This document shows, piece by piece, positions 33,155-41,494 of a stretch of 64,000 nt of DNA. The notes under the pieces were generated by a model. It saw nothing but the letters and a program-made list of their open reading frames with translations. It was not told the origin of the DNA and did not search any database. The stretch spans positions 310,001 through 374,000 of the forward strand of contig CAVTPU010000004.1 in the NCBI GenBank assembly GCA_963736695.1. The letters are read 5' to 3'. The position numbers and the translations under genes are program-made. Position 1 is the stretch's first letter. Each line of letters opens with the position of its first letter. The stretch comes from CAVTPU01 sp963736695. Lineage in GTDB: Bacteria > Actinomycetota > Actinomycetes > Mycobacteriales > Micromonosporaceae.

Positions 33155-34455
33155 CGGCCGGCCGTCCCGACGTGGTTGATTCCGAGCCGTTCAATGGAGT
33201 CGGCCGCCCGCCTCAGGCCGTCAGTGGCGCGAATGTTCTGCCCGTGCTCGGTCAACCGGGCGCGCAGTTGCGCGTCGCCGAGCAGTCGGTCCAACGCCTC
33301 CCGCAGTTGCGCGTCGGTGAACCGGTATGGGTCGAGACGCACACCGAGACCGAGCTCGTCGACGCGCTGGGCGTTGTCGTACTGGTCCCAGAACAACGGC
33401 AGCACGATCATCGGCTTCCCGTAGTGCAGGCTCTCGGTCATGGTGTTGTTGCCGCCATGGGTGATGACGAGATCCACCATGGGGATGATGCTCGCCTGAG
33501 GCAGGAACTCCGCGCCCCACATGTTCGCGGCGAGATCGATTTCGGCGTGCAGCGGCCCCTTGGACACGATGTAGCGATATGGCGTCCTCGCCAACGCGTC
33601 GATGATGCGACGCATGAGCTCCACGTCGGCGGAGCCGAGCGATCCGAGGCTGAAATAGACCAACGCGCCGTCGCGGTCGGCGAGCTTGGCGGGCAGGTCG
33701 AAACGATCGTCGGTCTGACGCACCGACGAGTCCAGACGCAACCAGTGGGAGCCGAGTGGACGGGCGTCGGTGTAGTCGGCGATCTCCGGATAGACGTAGA
33801 GGTTCAGGTCTCCCTCGTGAATGAACTCCAGGTCGGGCAGTCCGGGCGCGCCCTGATCCCGGACCCACGCGTCGAACTCCTGCCACAGTGGGCGGTGCGT
33901 CCGGTCATATTCGGCGCGGAAGGCGTCCCATCCGGACCGATCGGCCGCCGGATAGCCGGAGAACACCGGCGCGATGTCGGGGCCCTTGACCTCGAGCGGA
34001 TTGCATGAGACGACGCGGACGAACGGAACTCCGGCCGTGTTCAGGGCCGGGAACGCCACCACGTTGTCCTCGACGATGACGTCCGGACGCACCCGCTCGA
34101 TGATGTCGAGCAGCTGCGGCTGGCAGTATTTCGCGCCGTTGATGAGCTCGACCCACACGGGTTTCACCCAGGACTCGAGCTGATCGAAGGTCGGTTTGCG
34201 GAACTCCGGCGCGGTGTCGCGAATGAAGTCCTTCCAGAACTGGCCGGCGTCCTGCTCCTGGAGGTTCTCCGGCGGTGGAGTGAGATGGACGAGGTCCTCC
34301 TCGAAGCCGAGCGTGGTCAGCTTGCCCTTCCACGAAGCTTCAGCAGCGAAGACCACCCGGTGTCCGCGGCGGCGCAGCACGTCGCCGATGCCTATGCAGT
34401 TGTTCGTTGGGCCATAGGCGCTTTCGGGCATGAACAGCACTGTCAGCGGTTGCAT
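33151..34455 (-). CDS. GT1-family (MGT/UGT-like) glycosyltransferase
   Basis: A 434-aa protein. ATG 34455 has GTGGAG close upstream; GTG 34461 is the alternative. The N-terminal acceptor domain starts LTVLFMPESAYGPTNNCIG. The C-terminal sugar-nucleotide domain has ALVYFSLGSLGSADVELM, VDLVITHGGNNTMTESLHYG and KPMIVLPLFWDQYDNAQRV, the last two forming the GT1 signature. It should move sugar from a nucleotide donor to a small acceptor. First gene of an operon with an amine oxidase and an ALDH, repressed by the adjacent TetR by inference. Confidence 0.87.
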   Translation of the reverse strand: MQPLTVLFMPESAYGPTNNCIGIGDVLRRRGHRVVFAAEASWKGKLTTLGFEEDLVHLTPPPENLQEQDAGQFWKDFIRDTAPEFRKPTFDQLESWVKPVWVELINGAKYCQPQLLDIIERVRPDVIVEDNVVAFPALNTAGVPFVRVVSCNPLEVKGPDIAPVFSGYPAADRSGWDAFRAEYDRTHRPLWQEFDAWVRDQGAPGLPDLEFIHEGDLNLYVYPEIADYTDARPLGSHWLRLDSSVRQTDDRFDLPAKLADRDGALVYFSLGSLGSADVELMRRIIDALARTPYRYIVSKGPLHAEIDLAANMWGAEFLPQASIIPMVDLVITHGGNNTMTESLHYGKPMIVLPLFWDQYDNAQRVDELGLGVRLDPYRFTDAQLREALDRLLGDAQLRARLTEHGQNIRATDGLRRAADSIERLGINHVGTAGR

Positions 34456-34473
34456 CGGCACTCCACGGGTGAG

Positions 34474-34495
34474 TTGTTGAATTCAGATTCAACAA
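34474..34495. promoter_or_regulatory. TetR operator over the -10 box of the GT1 operon
   Basis: TTGTTGAAT (34474-34482) and ATTCAACAA (34487-34495) form a perfect 9-bp dyad with a 4-nt centre. On the minus strand TTGACT (34515-34510), 17 bp, then TTGAAT (34492-34487) make the GT1 promoter, so the dyad covers the -10 box. A near copy occurs at 39321-39336. Confidence 0.75.
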
Positions 34496-34502
34496 GGGGT
34501 CG

Positions 34503-34532
34503 GTGACAGAGTCAATACGCGGGCACTATGGT
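34503..34532 (+). promoter_or_regulatory. Promoter of the TetR gene
   Basis: GTGACA (34503-34508), 18 bp, TATGGT (34527-34532), upstream of ATG 34582. It is back to back with the GT1 operon promoter, so the operator between them can affect both. Confidence 0.5.
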
Positions 34533-34581
34533 GTGTGTCAGGCCAAGTCGGCCATTGACCACATCCCCAGGTTCGGTGCTG

Positions 34582-35223
34582 ATGGCGACCAGGAAGACCC
34601 GTGCCGAGCGACGGCAGGACCTTATCGAGGCTGCCCGCCGCGCGATGATCCAGCACGGCACCAACAGCGTGCTGCTCAACCAGGTCGCCGAACAGGCGGG
34701 CCTCACCTCCGGCGCCGTGCTCTACCACTATCCGGACCTGCGAGATCTTCTCCTCGACGCGCACCACGCCGGCATGGAGCGGTTCTATGAACAACGGGTA
34801 CGCCGAATCGCCGGCCTCTCGGACCCGGTGGAGAAGCTGGTCGTGACCGTGCGTTCGGGACTGCCCACCGACGCCGAGGACGCCGACGTGCGACTGCTGT
34901 GTGAGCTCGGCGGAGCCGCCGGCCGCAACAGGGTCTACGCGGCGCTGCTGACCACGTTGTATGACCGCCAGGTCTCGATGTATCAGTCCATCCTGGACCT
35001 GGGCTCGGCCCAGGGGATGTTCACCCTCGCCGCCGGTTCGCAGACCATCGCCAGCAACCTGGTGGCGCTGGAGGACGCGTACGGCTATCGCATCGTGGCC
35101 AGGCACCCGACCCTGCACACCGACGACGCGGTTGAGCTGATTCTGTCCTATGCCCGGCTGGTCACCGGCAACCCGCTCGACGTCGACCAGCCACCCATCC
35201 CCCGCGCCCGGCGCCGCGCCTAG
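34582..35223 (+). CDS. TetR family regulator of the amine-utilisation region
   Basis: About 213 aa from ATG 34582 (MATRKTRAERRQDL). The helix-turn-helix spans VLLNQVAEQAGLTSGAVLYH. The C-terminal domain resembles BetI-type TetR proteins. It is divergent from the GT1-oxidase-ALDH operon and convergent with the pot operon. The dyad at its promoter and the similar site upstream of potD suggest it represses both. The inducer is unknown and may be the imported amine or its product. Confidence 0.88.
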   Translation: MATRKTRAERRQDLIEAARRAMIQHGTNSVLLNQVAEQAGLTSGAVLYHYPDLRDLLLDAHHAGMERFYEQRVRRIAGLSDPVEKLVVTVRSGLPTDAEDADVRLLCELGGAAGRNRVYAALLTTLYDRQVSMYQSILDLGSAQGMFTLAAGSQTIASNLVALEDAYGYRIVARHPTLHTDDAVELILSYARLVTGNPLDVDQPPIPRARRRA

Positions 35224-35255
35224 CCCCGACCGCCGGGCCCGACGGCGCCGGCGCG

Positions 35256-36374
35256 TCACGGCACACCAGGCAACAGCACGGACTGCGCGGTCGGCCAGTC
35301 CAGCCGCACGCTCTGCCCGACACCCGCCTGGGTCGCACCCACCGACGCGGCCAGGACCGGCCGGCCCAGCCCAGCCACATCGACGGCGACCCGGCTCGTG
35401 CCTCCGAAGAAGCTCACGTCGCGCACTGTTCCCGCCAGCGGCCCGTCCTCCCCCAACCGAACCAGCTCCGGGCGGACCGCGAGGGTCGCGGGCGCACCCG
35501 GTGTCAGTGCCGTCGACGCCCCGGTCCCCTGGGTTCGCGGCGCCGGCAGGAGGCCGACGCCAGCCACCCGCAGACCGTCACCCTCGACCACACCGGGGAT
35601 CAGGTTGTTGGCGCCGATGAAGTCGGCCACGAACAGGTCTGCCGGCCGCTCATACAACGGCACCGGCGCGTCGATCTGATGCACCCGTCCGCCGCTCATC
35701 ACCGCGATCCGGTCTGCCAGTGACATGGCCTCTTCCTGGTCGTGGGTGACGACCACGAACGTGATGCCCACCTCGTGCTGAAGGCGCTTGAGTTCCAGCT
35801 GCATCTCGGCGCGGACCTTCTTGTCCAACGCGGACAACGGCTCGTCGAGCAGCAGCAGGCGTGGACGCTTGACGATGGCGCGTGCCAACGCGACTCGCTG
35901 GCGCTGCCCCCCGGAGAGCTGGCTGGGGCGTCGGCGGGCCAGCCCGGTCAGACCCACCGTCTCCAGCACAGCCGCGACACGGTCGCGAATCTCGGCCCGG
36001 GGCAGGCGCTCGCGCTCCAACCCGTAGGAGATGTTGCGCTCCACGTTCATGTGCGGAAACAACGCGTAGGACTGGAACATCAGGTTGACCGGCCGCCGGT
36101 GTGCCGCCACCTGAAGCAGATCCGAACCCTCCAGTTCGACCTCGCCGGAGTCCGGTTCCTCGAAGCCGGCGAGGATGCGCAGCAGCGTGGTCTTGCCGCA
36201 GCCACTGGGACCGAGTAGCGCGAAGAACTCGCCGTTGCGAATATCGATGCTGACCCCGTCGAGGGCGCGCACGTCGCCGAAACTGCGGCTGACGTCGGTG
36301 ATGCGAACCAACGCGTCGGAGACCGCACCGCCACCGTTACGGGTGTTCACTGCAGCGTTCAGGGGCGAGTTCAT
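35256..36374 (-). CDS. potA: Spermidine/putrescine-type ABC transporter ATPase
   Basis: A 372-aa ATPase. ATG 36374 overlaps the stop of the permease gene (ATGA). Walker A GPSGCGKTT, signature QLSGGQRQRVALARA, Walker B LLLLDEPLSALDKKVR and the H-loop VVTHDQEEAM are intact. The C-terminal TOBE domain (ADFIGANNLIPGVV, LAVRPELVRLG) is that of PotA/FbpC-like importers. Last gene of the D-B-C-A operon. Confidence 0.9.
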   Translation of the reverse strand: MNSPLNAAVNTRNGGGAVSDALVRITDVSRSFGDVRALDGVSIDIRNGEFFALLGPSGCGKTTLLRILAGFEEPDSGEVELEGSDLLQVAAHRRPVNLMFQSYALFPHMNVERNISYGLERERLPRAEIRDRVAAVLETVGLTGLARRRPSQLSGGQRQRVALARAIVKRPRLLLLDEPLSALDKKVRAEMQLELKRLQHEVGITFVVVTHDQEEAMSLADRIAVMSGGRVHQIDAPVPLYERPADLFVADFIGANNLIPGVVEGDGLRVAGVGLLPAPRTQGTGASTALTPGAPATLAVRPELVRLGEDGPLAGTVRDVSFFGGTSRVAVDVAGLGRPVLAASVGATQAGVGQSVRLDWPTAQSVLLPGVP

Positions 36375-37141
36375 AGGGCCTCCGTGAGACGGGCGAGGCG
36401 TTGCGCGACGAGGACGAGGGTAAAGCTGACGGCGAGCAGCAGCGTCGCCAAGGCGTTGATCTCCGGTGTGACTCCGAAGCGCACCATCGAATAGATGACG
36501 ATGGGCAGGGTCGGGTCCGCTGGGCCGGCGGTGAAGAAGGCGATGACGAACTCGTCGATCGACAGCGAGAAGGCGAGCAGCGCACCGGCGATGATGCCGG
36601 GCGCCAGCGAGGGCAACGTGATGTGGACAAAGGTGGCCAGCGGGGCGGCGCCGAGATCGCGCGACGCCTCCTCCAGGGACGCGTCGACGTGGCCGAGCCG
36701 GGTGCGCACCACGGCCGTCACGAACGCCGTGCCGAAGACCGCGTGTGCCAACAGCACGGACGTCAGGCCGAGGGTGAACTGGACCGCGGTGTAGAAGGCG
36801 AGCAGCCCGATCGCCAGCACGATGTCGGGCAACACCGCCGGCGCCACGGCCAGCGAGTCGAGCAACCTGGACCGACTGTGCCGAAACAGCCCGATCGCCA
36901 GCGTGGTGCCCAGCACTGTGGACAGGGCCGTGGCACCGAAGGCGACCAGCAGGGTGTTGATCAAGCCGGTACGGATCTGGGCGTCCTCGAGGAGCCGTCC
37001 ATACCAGACGGTGTCGAAACCGCCCCACGAATACGGCGTCTGCGCGGCGTTGAACGACATGACCACGAGCACCGCGATCGGCAGATACAGGAACAGATAG
37101 CTCAGCCCGGCGGGCAGCGCCAACCACCGGATCTTAGACAT
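36371..37141 (-). CDS. potC: Polyamine-type ABC transporter permease (PotC-like)
   Basis: About 256 aa; GTG 37144 or ATG 37141 are both possible starts. Six helices. The EAA loop reads EEASRDLGAAPLATFVHITL, which docks on the ATPase. The opening LYLPIAVLVVMSFNAA and the segment SLSIDEFVIAFFTAGP are typical of PotC/YdcV. It overlaps potB upstream and potA downstream, so translation is coupled throughout. Confidence 0.9.
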   Translation of the reverse strand: MSKIRWLALPAGLSYLFLYLPIAVLVVMSFNAAQTPYSWGGFDTVWYGRLLEDAQIRTGLINTLLVAFGATALSTVLGTTLAIGLFRHSRSRLLDSLAVAPAVLPDIVLAIGLLAFYTAVQFTLGLTSVLLAHAVFGTAFVTAVVRTRLGHVDASLEEASRDLGAAPLATFVHITLPSLAPGIIAGALLAFSLSIDEFVIAFFTAGPADPTLPIVIYSMVRFGVTPEINALATLLLAVSFTLVLVAQRLARLTEAL

Positions 37142-38084
37142 CACGGCCCGCCGTCGCGTCCCTCTTGGCCAGCGCGGCCTGCACCATGAGCAGCGCCACC
37201 AACAGCGCTATCACCACCAGTGCCAGCGTGGATCCGAACGGCCAGTCCCGGGCTTTGAGGAACTGATCGCGGATCATGTTGCCCACCATCACCGTGCGGC
37301 CACCGCCTAGGAGTTCGGGGATGACGAAGTTGCCGAGGCTGGGCACGAACACGAACACGCACCCGGTCAAGACTCCGGGCAGGGTCAGCGGCAGCGTGAC
37401 CGACATGAACGTGCGCGCCGGCCGCGCCCCCAGATTCGCGGAGGCCTCACGCAGCTGCGGGTCGAGCCGCTCGATGGCGGCGTAGAGGGGCAGCACCATC
37501 AGCGGCAGATAGGCGTAGAGCAGGCCGCCGACGACCGCGGTCTTCGTGTAGAGCAACTCCAACGGGCGGTCGATCAACCCGACCGCGGTCAGCGTCTTGT
37601 TCACCAGACCCTCGCTGTTGAGCAGGATGATCCAGGCATAGGTGCGCACGAGGAAGTTCGTCCAGAACGGAAGAACCACGAGTACGAGGGCGATGGTGCT
37701 CCATCGCTTCGGCAGCCGGGCGATGAAGTAGGCGGTCGGATAGCCCAGCGCGAGGGCGAGCGCGGTGGTGATCGCCGCGATGGTGATCGAGTTTCCCAAC
37801 ACCCGCAGATAGAGCGGATCGAGGGCCCGGCTGAAGTTCTGCCCGGTCAGCTCGTAGACGATTCCGCCGAAGCGTCCCCGGTGGAACAGGGTGTAGCTGA
37901 GCACCAGTCCGAGCGGGATGAGCATGAGCGCGGTGAGGTAGCCGACCCCGGGCACCAGCAATACCAGTCGCTCGATCACGCGTTCCCGGGCGCTGGTGCC
38001 GCGCGGGGTGCGGGGCGTCCGCCGGTGCGGGCGATGATCGCTCGCACCGGCGGACGTCGGGGATGTCGTGGCCTGCGGGGTCAC
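37134..38084 (-). CDS. potB: Polyamine-type ABC transporter permease (PotB-like)
   Basis: A 316-aa permease. After a polar N-terminus (about 35 residues) come six helices, with LVLPFWTNFLVRTYAWIILL and the EAA loop REASANLGARPARTFMSVTL. VPSLGNFVIPELLGGG is a PotB/YdcU-type segment. Its GTG shares a base with the potD stop (TAGTG). Confidence 0.9.
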   Translation of the reverse strand: MTPQATTSPTSAGASDHRPHRRTPRTPRGTSARERVIERLVLLVPGVGYLTALMLIPLGLVLSYTLFHRGRFGGIVYELTGQNFSRALDPLYLRVLGNSITIAAITTALALALGYPTAYFIARLPKRWSTIALVLVVLPFWTNFLVRTYAWIILLNSEGLVNKTLTAVGLIDRPLELLYTKTAVVGGLLYAYLPLMVLPLYAAIERLDPQLREASANLGARPARTFMSVTLPLTLPGVLTGCVFVFVPSLGNFVIPELLGGGRTVMVGNMIRDQFLKARDWPFGSTLALVVIALLVALLMVQAALAKRDATAGRDV

Positions 38085-39195
38085 TAACTCGCCGATACCT
38101 CGGTGGCGATGCGGGTATACAGCGGCCCCGCCTCGCCAAGATCGATCGGAACCTCACCCTTGAGCAGCTCCTCGGGCTTCATCGCCAGAGCCGGGTAGGT
38201 CCCGAACAGTGCCGGGTCGACCTTGCCCATCGCGGCGGCGTTGGGCACCTTGTAAAGAATGTTGGTGACCGCCCACGAGTGGTTCTTCGCGTCAAGGATG
38301 TAGTTGATGAAGGCGTGCGCGGCTTCCTTGTTCTTCGAGGTCTTGAGGACCACCATGGTGTCCACCCACAGGTCGCTGCCCTCCTTCGGCACCACGAACT
38401 TGATCTTTGGGTTGTCGGTCGGGCACCATCCGTCCCAGGCCTCCACCAGAGCCGCCTCGCCTGACTTGAGTCGGTCGCCGAACGTCGTGTCGTCGTAGGC
38501 GAGCAACGACTTCTTGGCCGTCAGCAACGTCTGCTTGACCTTCTCCATCTGCGCCGGGTCGGTGGTGTTCGCCGACAGGCCGAGTGACTTCTGCGCCGGC
38601 AACATCAGCCAACGCTCGGTCGCCATCATGGTGACCTTCTTCGCCAGGGCCGGCTTGGGCTCGAGCAGATCCTTCCAACTGTCCGGGGTGTAGCCGGTCA
38701 GGTCGGTGCGGTAACAGATTCCGGTCGTGCCCCAGGTGTAGGGGACCGAGAATGTGTTGCCCTTGTCGTAGGCGAGTGTGGTCGCCTGGGGATAGAGGTT
38801 GGCGAGGTTGGGCACGAGGTCCGCGTGGATCGGCTCCAACAGACCCTGCGCGGACAGCGCCTGAGCGAACTGTCCGGAGACGAAGGCGACGTCGATGCCG
38901 CTGTCGCCACCGGCCGTCAGTTTGGCCATGATCTCTTCGTTGGTGGCGTGCTTGGTGACCGTGACCGGTGCGCCCAGCGCGGCCTTGAACGTCTCCGGCA
39001 GGTCCTTGGGCATGTAACCGTCCCAGTTGGACACGGTCAACGTCTGCTTGGTCAGATCCGCGTGCGGGTCGAGCGTCGACGCGGTGGAGCCGGGCTCGTC
39101 TCCGCGCCGCCGCCGCAGGCGGACAGGACGAGCGCCAACCCGGCGGCCAACGCCGCAGGAATCGGGCCGCGACGGGTCTTACGGGTACGCAACAT
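38084..39195 (-). CDS. potD: Polyamine-type solute-binding lipoprotein (PotD-like), apparent frameshift
   Basis: About 370 aa if repaired. ATG 39195 opens MLRTRKTRRGPIP and the signal peptide ends at lipobox LSAC. The frame breaks after GGGAETSP. Inserting one C in the CCC run (plus-strand GGG at 39092-39094) continues into GSTASTLDPHADLTKQTLT and then LTVSNWDGYMPKDLPETF, which is the mature PotD-like fold. Later segments are FVSGQFAQALSAQGLLEP and VPYTWGTTGICYRTDLTG. It binds the substrate outside the cell for potBCA. Exact ligand unknown. Confidence 0.88.
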
Positions 39196-39223
39196 TCCGG
39201 GCTCCCTCCCTCAAGGTCAAGAA

Positions 39224-39264
39224 CAGTGCATGAACGGGACAGTGCATCGGAGTGTTGCAGTGCA
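39224..39264. repeat. Three CAGTGCA direct repeats upstream of potD
   Basis: CAGTGCA occurs at 39224-39230, 39240-39246 and 39258-39264, spaced 16 and 18 bp. They lie between the potD start (39195) and the operator at 39321. Helical phasing is not exact. They could be activator sites. Confidence 0.45.
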
Positions 39265-39320
39265 CGTCAACATGCGCAAGACTCTGCACGACGGTTGTAG
39301 CTCAACGTTTACGGCTGGAA

Positions 39321-39336
39321 CTGAATTTGGGTTCAA
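39321..39336. promoter_or_regulatory. Second copy of the TetR operator
   Basis: CTGAAT-TTGG-GTTCAA matches the core of the 34474-34495 dyad (TTGAAT-TCAG-ATTCAA) in both half-sites with the same 4-nt centre. It lies between divergent potD and the kinase gene, 14 bp before ATG 39351. Confidence 0.55.
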
Positions 39337-39350
39337 AAAATGATTCGGGC

Positions 39351-40463
39351 ATGTCGGGTCGATCGGCCGACCTAGTCGCACGGCTGGCGGAGGCGGGCGA
39401 AGCCGGCGATTGGCGAGAGTTGCCGGGGCTGCTTCGTGCCCAATTGTTCGATGCCGTCCCGAAGGGACCTCTCGACGAACGCCCGATCACCGTCGACCAG
39501 ACCCATGTCTCGGTCGTGGTCGGGCAACGCCTGGTCGTCAAATGGATGCGCGCACCGGTTCGCCACCCACGCGCCGTCGACCTGCTCGGTCACCTCGCCG
39601 CCGTCGGCTTCCGGGCCACTCCCACGCCGTACGCCGCGGTCTTCACCGATGACGCGCGGACCCCTGCCGCGTTGGTGGCGCTGGTGACCGCGTACCTGCC
39701 GGACGCGCGCGACGGGTGGGACTGGTGTGTCGAGGCGGTGGTCGACCACTTTCGGGGGACTGGCCCAGCCGACCTGGGCCCGGTGTTGGGTGACCTGACC
39801 GCCCGGCTGCACGCCGCGTTGGCGACCCCGTCGCCGGTCTTCGCCGAACCGGTGCGATGGAGCGCCGACCCGGTGTGGCGACTCGACCGGTCGCGGGTGC
39901 TGACCGAGGCTGTGGAACTCACCGGTCGCGCCGGCGGCGAGCCCCAGCCCGACGACGAATGCGAACATGATCGGCGTTGGCTCGCCGAGCGGGTCGAGGC
40001 GTTGCGCGCCGATATGGCCGCTGCCAGCCTGGTCGATCAGACGTGGGTCATGCCACTGCATGGCGACCTGCACGTCGGACAGGTGCTGCGGTGGCGCGAT
40101 GGCGACGCGGTCGCCGACTTCGACGGCAATCCGGTCCTTCGCGGTGAGCCTCTCCAGGAGCCGGCGGCGCGCGATGTGGCACAGATGCGCACCAGCCTCG
40201 CCCATGTCGCGCAGGTGGCCAACCGCCGCACCGAGGGTCGATACGCGGAGCTGGCCAACACGTGGACCGAACAGACGATGCGGGACTTCCTCACGGCGTA
40301 CCGGCATGGTCTCGCCGACGCCGGCGTCGAGCACGTCTTCGACGAACGGCTACTTCGGCCGTTCGAAGTGGAGCAAGAGTGTCGGGAACTGGTTTACGCG
40401 GCACGGTTTCTGCCTCGGTGGAGGTATGCCCCCATGGCAGTGCTGCGCTCCTGGTACGAATGA
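39351..40463 (+). CDS. Maltokinase/glucosamine kinase-like phosphotransferase
   Basis: A 370-aa protein from ATG 39351 (MSGRSADLVARL). Aminoglycoside-phosphotransferase fold: VVGQRLVVKWMRAP (ATP lysine), catalytic loop LHGDLHVGQVL and metal site VADFDGNPVLR. Actinobacterial glucosamine kinases and maltokinases share this pattern. Partnership with a SIS-domain isomerase 30 bp downstream favours an amino sugar. It is divergent from potD and shares the putative TetR operator. Confidence 0.72.
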   Translation: MSGRSADLVARLAEAGEAGDWRELPGLLRAQLFDAVPKGPLDERPITVDQTHVSVVVGQRLVVKWMRAPVRHPRAVDLLGHLAAVGFRATPTPYAAVFTDDARTPAALVALVTAYLPDARDGWDWCVEAVVDHFRGTGPADLGPVLGDLTARLHAALATPSPVFAEPVRWSADPVWRLDRSRVLTEAVELTGRAGGEPQPDDECEHDRRWLAERVEALRADMAAASLVDQTWVMPLHGDLHVGQVLRWRDGDAVADFDGNPVLRGEPLQEPAARDVAQMRTSLAHVAQVANRRTEGRYAELANTWTEQTMRDFLTAYRHGLADAGVEHVFDERLLRPFEVEQECRELVYAARFLPRWRYAPMAVLRSWYE

Positions 40464-40493
40464 GCCCAGACCGCGAATGAGGAGAGATTCGAC

Positions 40494-41477
40494 ATGGATC
40501 CAGCGGGCTTTCTCGCCGACCTGGAGGCGAAACCGGACCGGCTGCGGGAGTTGGCCGACACACTGAGTCGGGCTGATCCCTGGGCCGGCCTGCCGTCGCG
40601 GGTGCGTCGCGTCGTGTTCGTGGGCATGGGCAGTTCCCGCTATGCCGCCGACGTGGTCGCGCTGCGGTTGCGGGCGGCGGGCATCGACGCGGTGGCCGAA
40701 TATGCGTCGGCGCGTCACGCCTATCCGCCGGCTCCCGACACCCTCGTCGTGGCGGTCTCGGCCGGCGGCACCAGTGAGGAGACTCTCCACGCGGTCGAGG
40801 CCTATCACGGCCGGGCACCGATCGTCGCGCTGACCAATGTAGACAACTCGGCCCTGGCCGAGGCAGCCGACCTGGTCGTGCCGATGTCTGCGGGACCAGA
40901 GGTGGGTGGCGTCGCCTGCCGCACATACCAGCACACGCTTGTCCTGCTGCTCGCTCTCGCCGAACGATTGTGCGAACGGGTCGCCGTCGGTCGGAATGGC
41001 GACGTGGTCTCGTTGGCACGCCGCGCCGCCGACGCCACTGAACATCTGTTGGATGACCGGGGGCGTTGGTTGGGCCGGGCCTGCGACCTGCTCGACGGGG
41101 ACCGCGGCGTCTACGTTCTCGCGCCCGTGGAGCGATTGTCGTCGGCCCGGCAGGCCGCGCTCATGGTCCGGGAGGGTCCCCGGCGGCCCGCCGATGCCGC
41201 GGAGACCGGAGACTGGTCACATGTCGACGTCTACCTCACCAAGACGCTGGACTATCGGGCGCTGATGTTCACCGGCTCCCGTTATGACGCCCAGGCATTG
41301 GCCTGGCTGCGGGAGCGCGGTTCGACGGTGCTCGCGGTCGGCGGGCCCGCGCACGGCTCGTCCTTCGACGTGCGATACCCGTTCGACGACGACGAGGATG
41401 TCGCCCTGTTGACGGAGACCACGGTGGCTGAGCTCATCGCGGCGACGTGGTGGGACCGGTCACACCACGCACACTGA
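40494..41477 (+). CDS. SIS-domain sugar isomerase/deaminase-like protein
   Basis: A 327-aa protein with GAGGAGA before ATG 40494. Two SIS domains: the first has VFVGMGSSRYAADVVALRL and VSAGGTSEETLHAVEAY; the second YVLAPVERLSSARQAALM. This is like the isomerase half of GlmS, AgaS and FrlB, which convert amino-sugar or glycated-amine phosphates. No glutaminase domain. Likely acts on the kinase product. Substrate unknown. Confidence 0.82.
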   Translation: MDPAGFLADLEAKPDRLRELADTLSRADPWAGLPSRVRRVVFVGMGSSRYAADVVALRLRAAGIDAVAEYASARHAYPPAPDTLVVAVSAGGTSEETLHAVEAYHGRAPIVALTNVDNSALAEAADLVVPMSAGPEVGGVACRTYQHTLVLLLALAERLCERVAVGRNGDVVSLARRAADATEHLLDDRGRWLGRACDLLDGDRGVYVLAPVERLSSARQAALMVREGPRRPADAAETGDWSHVDVYLTKTLDYRALMFTGSRYDAQALAWLRERGSTVLAVGGPAHGSSFDVRYPFDDDEDVALLTETTVAELIAATWWDRSHHAH

Positions 41478-41482
41478 CGGAC

Positions 41483-41488
41483 TAGCCT
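41483..41488 (+). promoter_or_regulatory. -10 box of leaderless promoter
   Basis: TAGCCT ends 6 nt before GTG 41495; no ribosome site. Confidence 0.45.
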
Positions 41489-41494
41489 GACATC

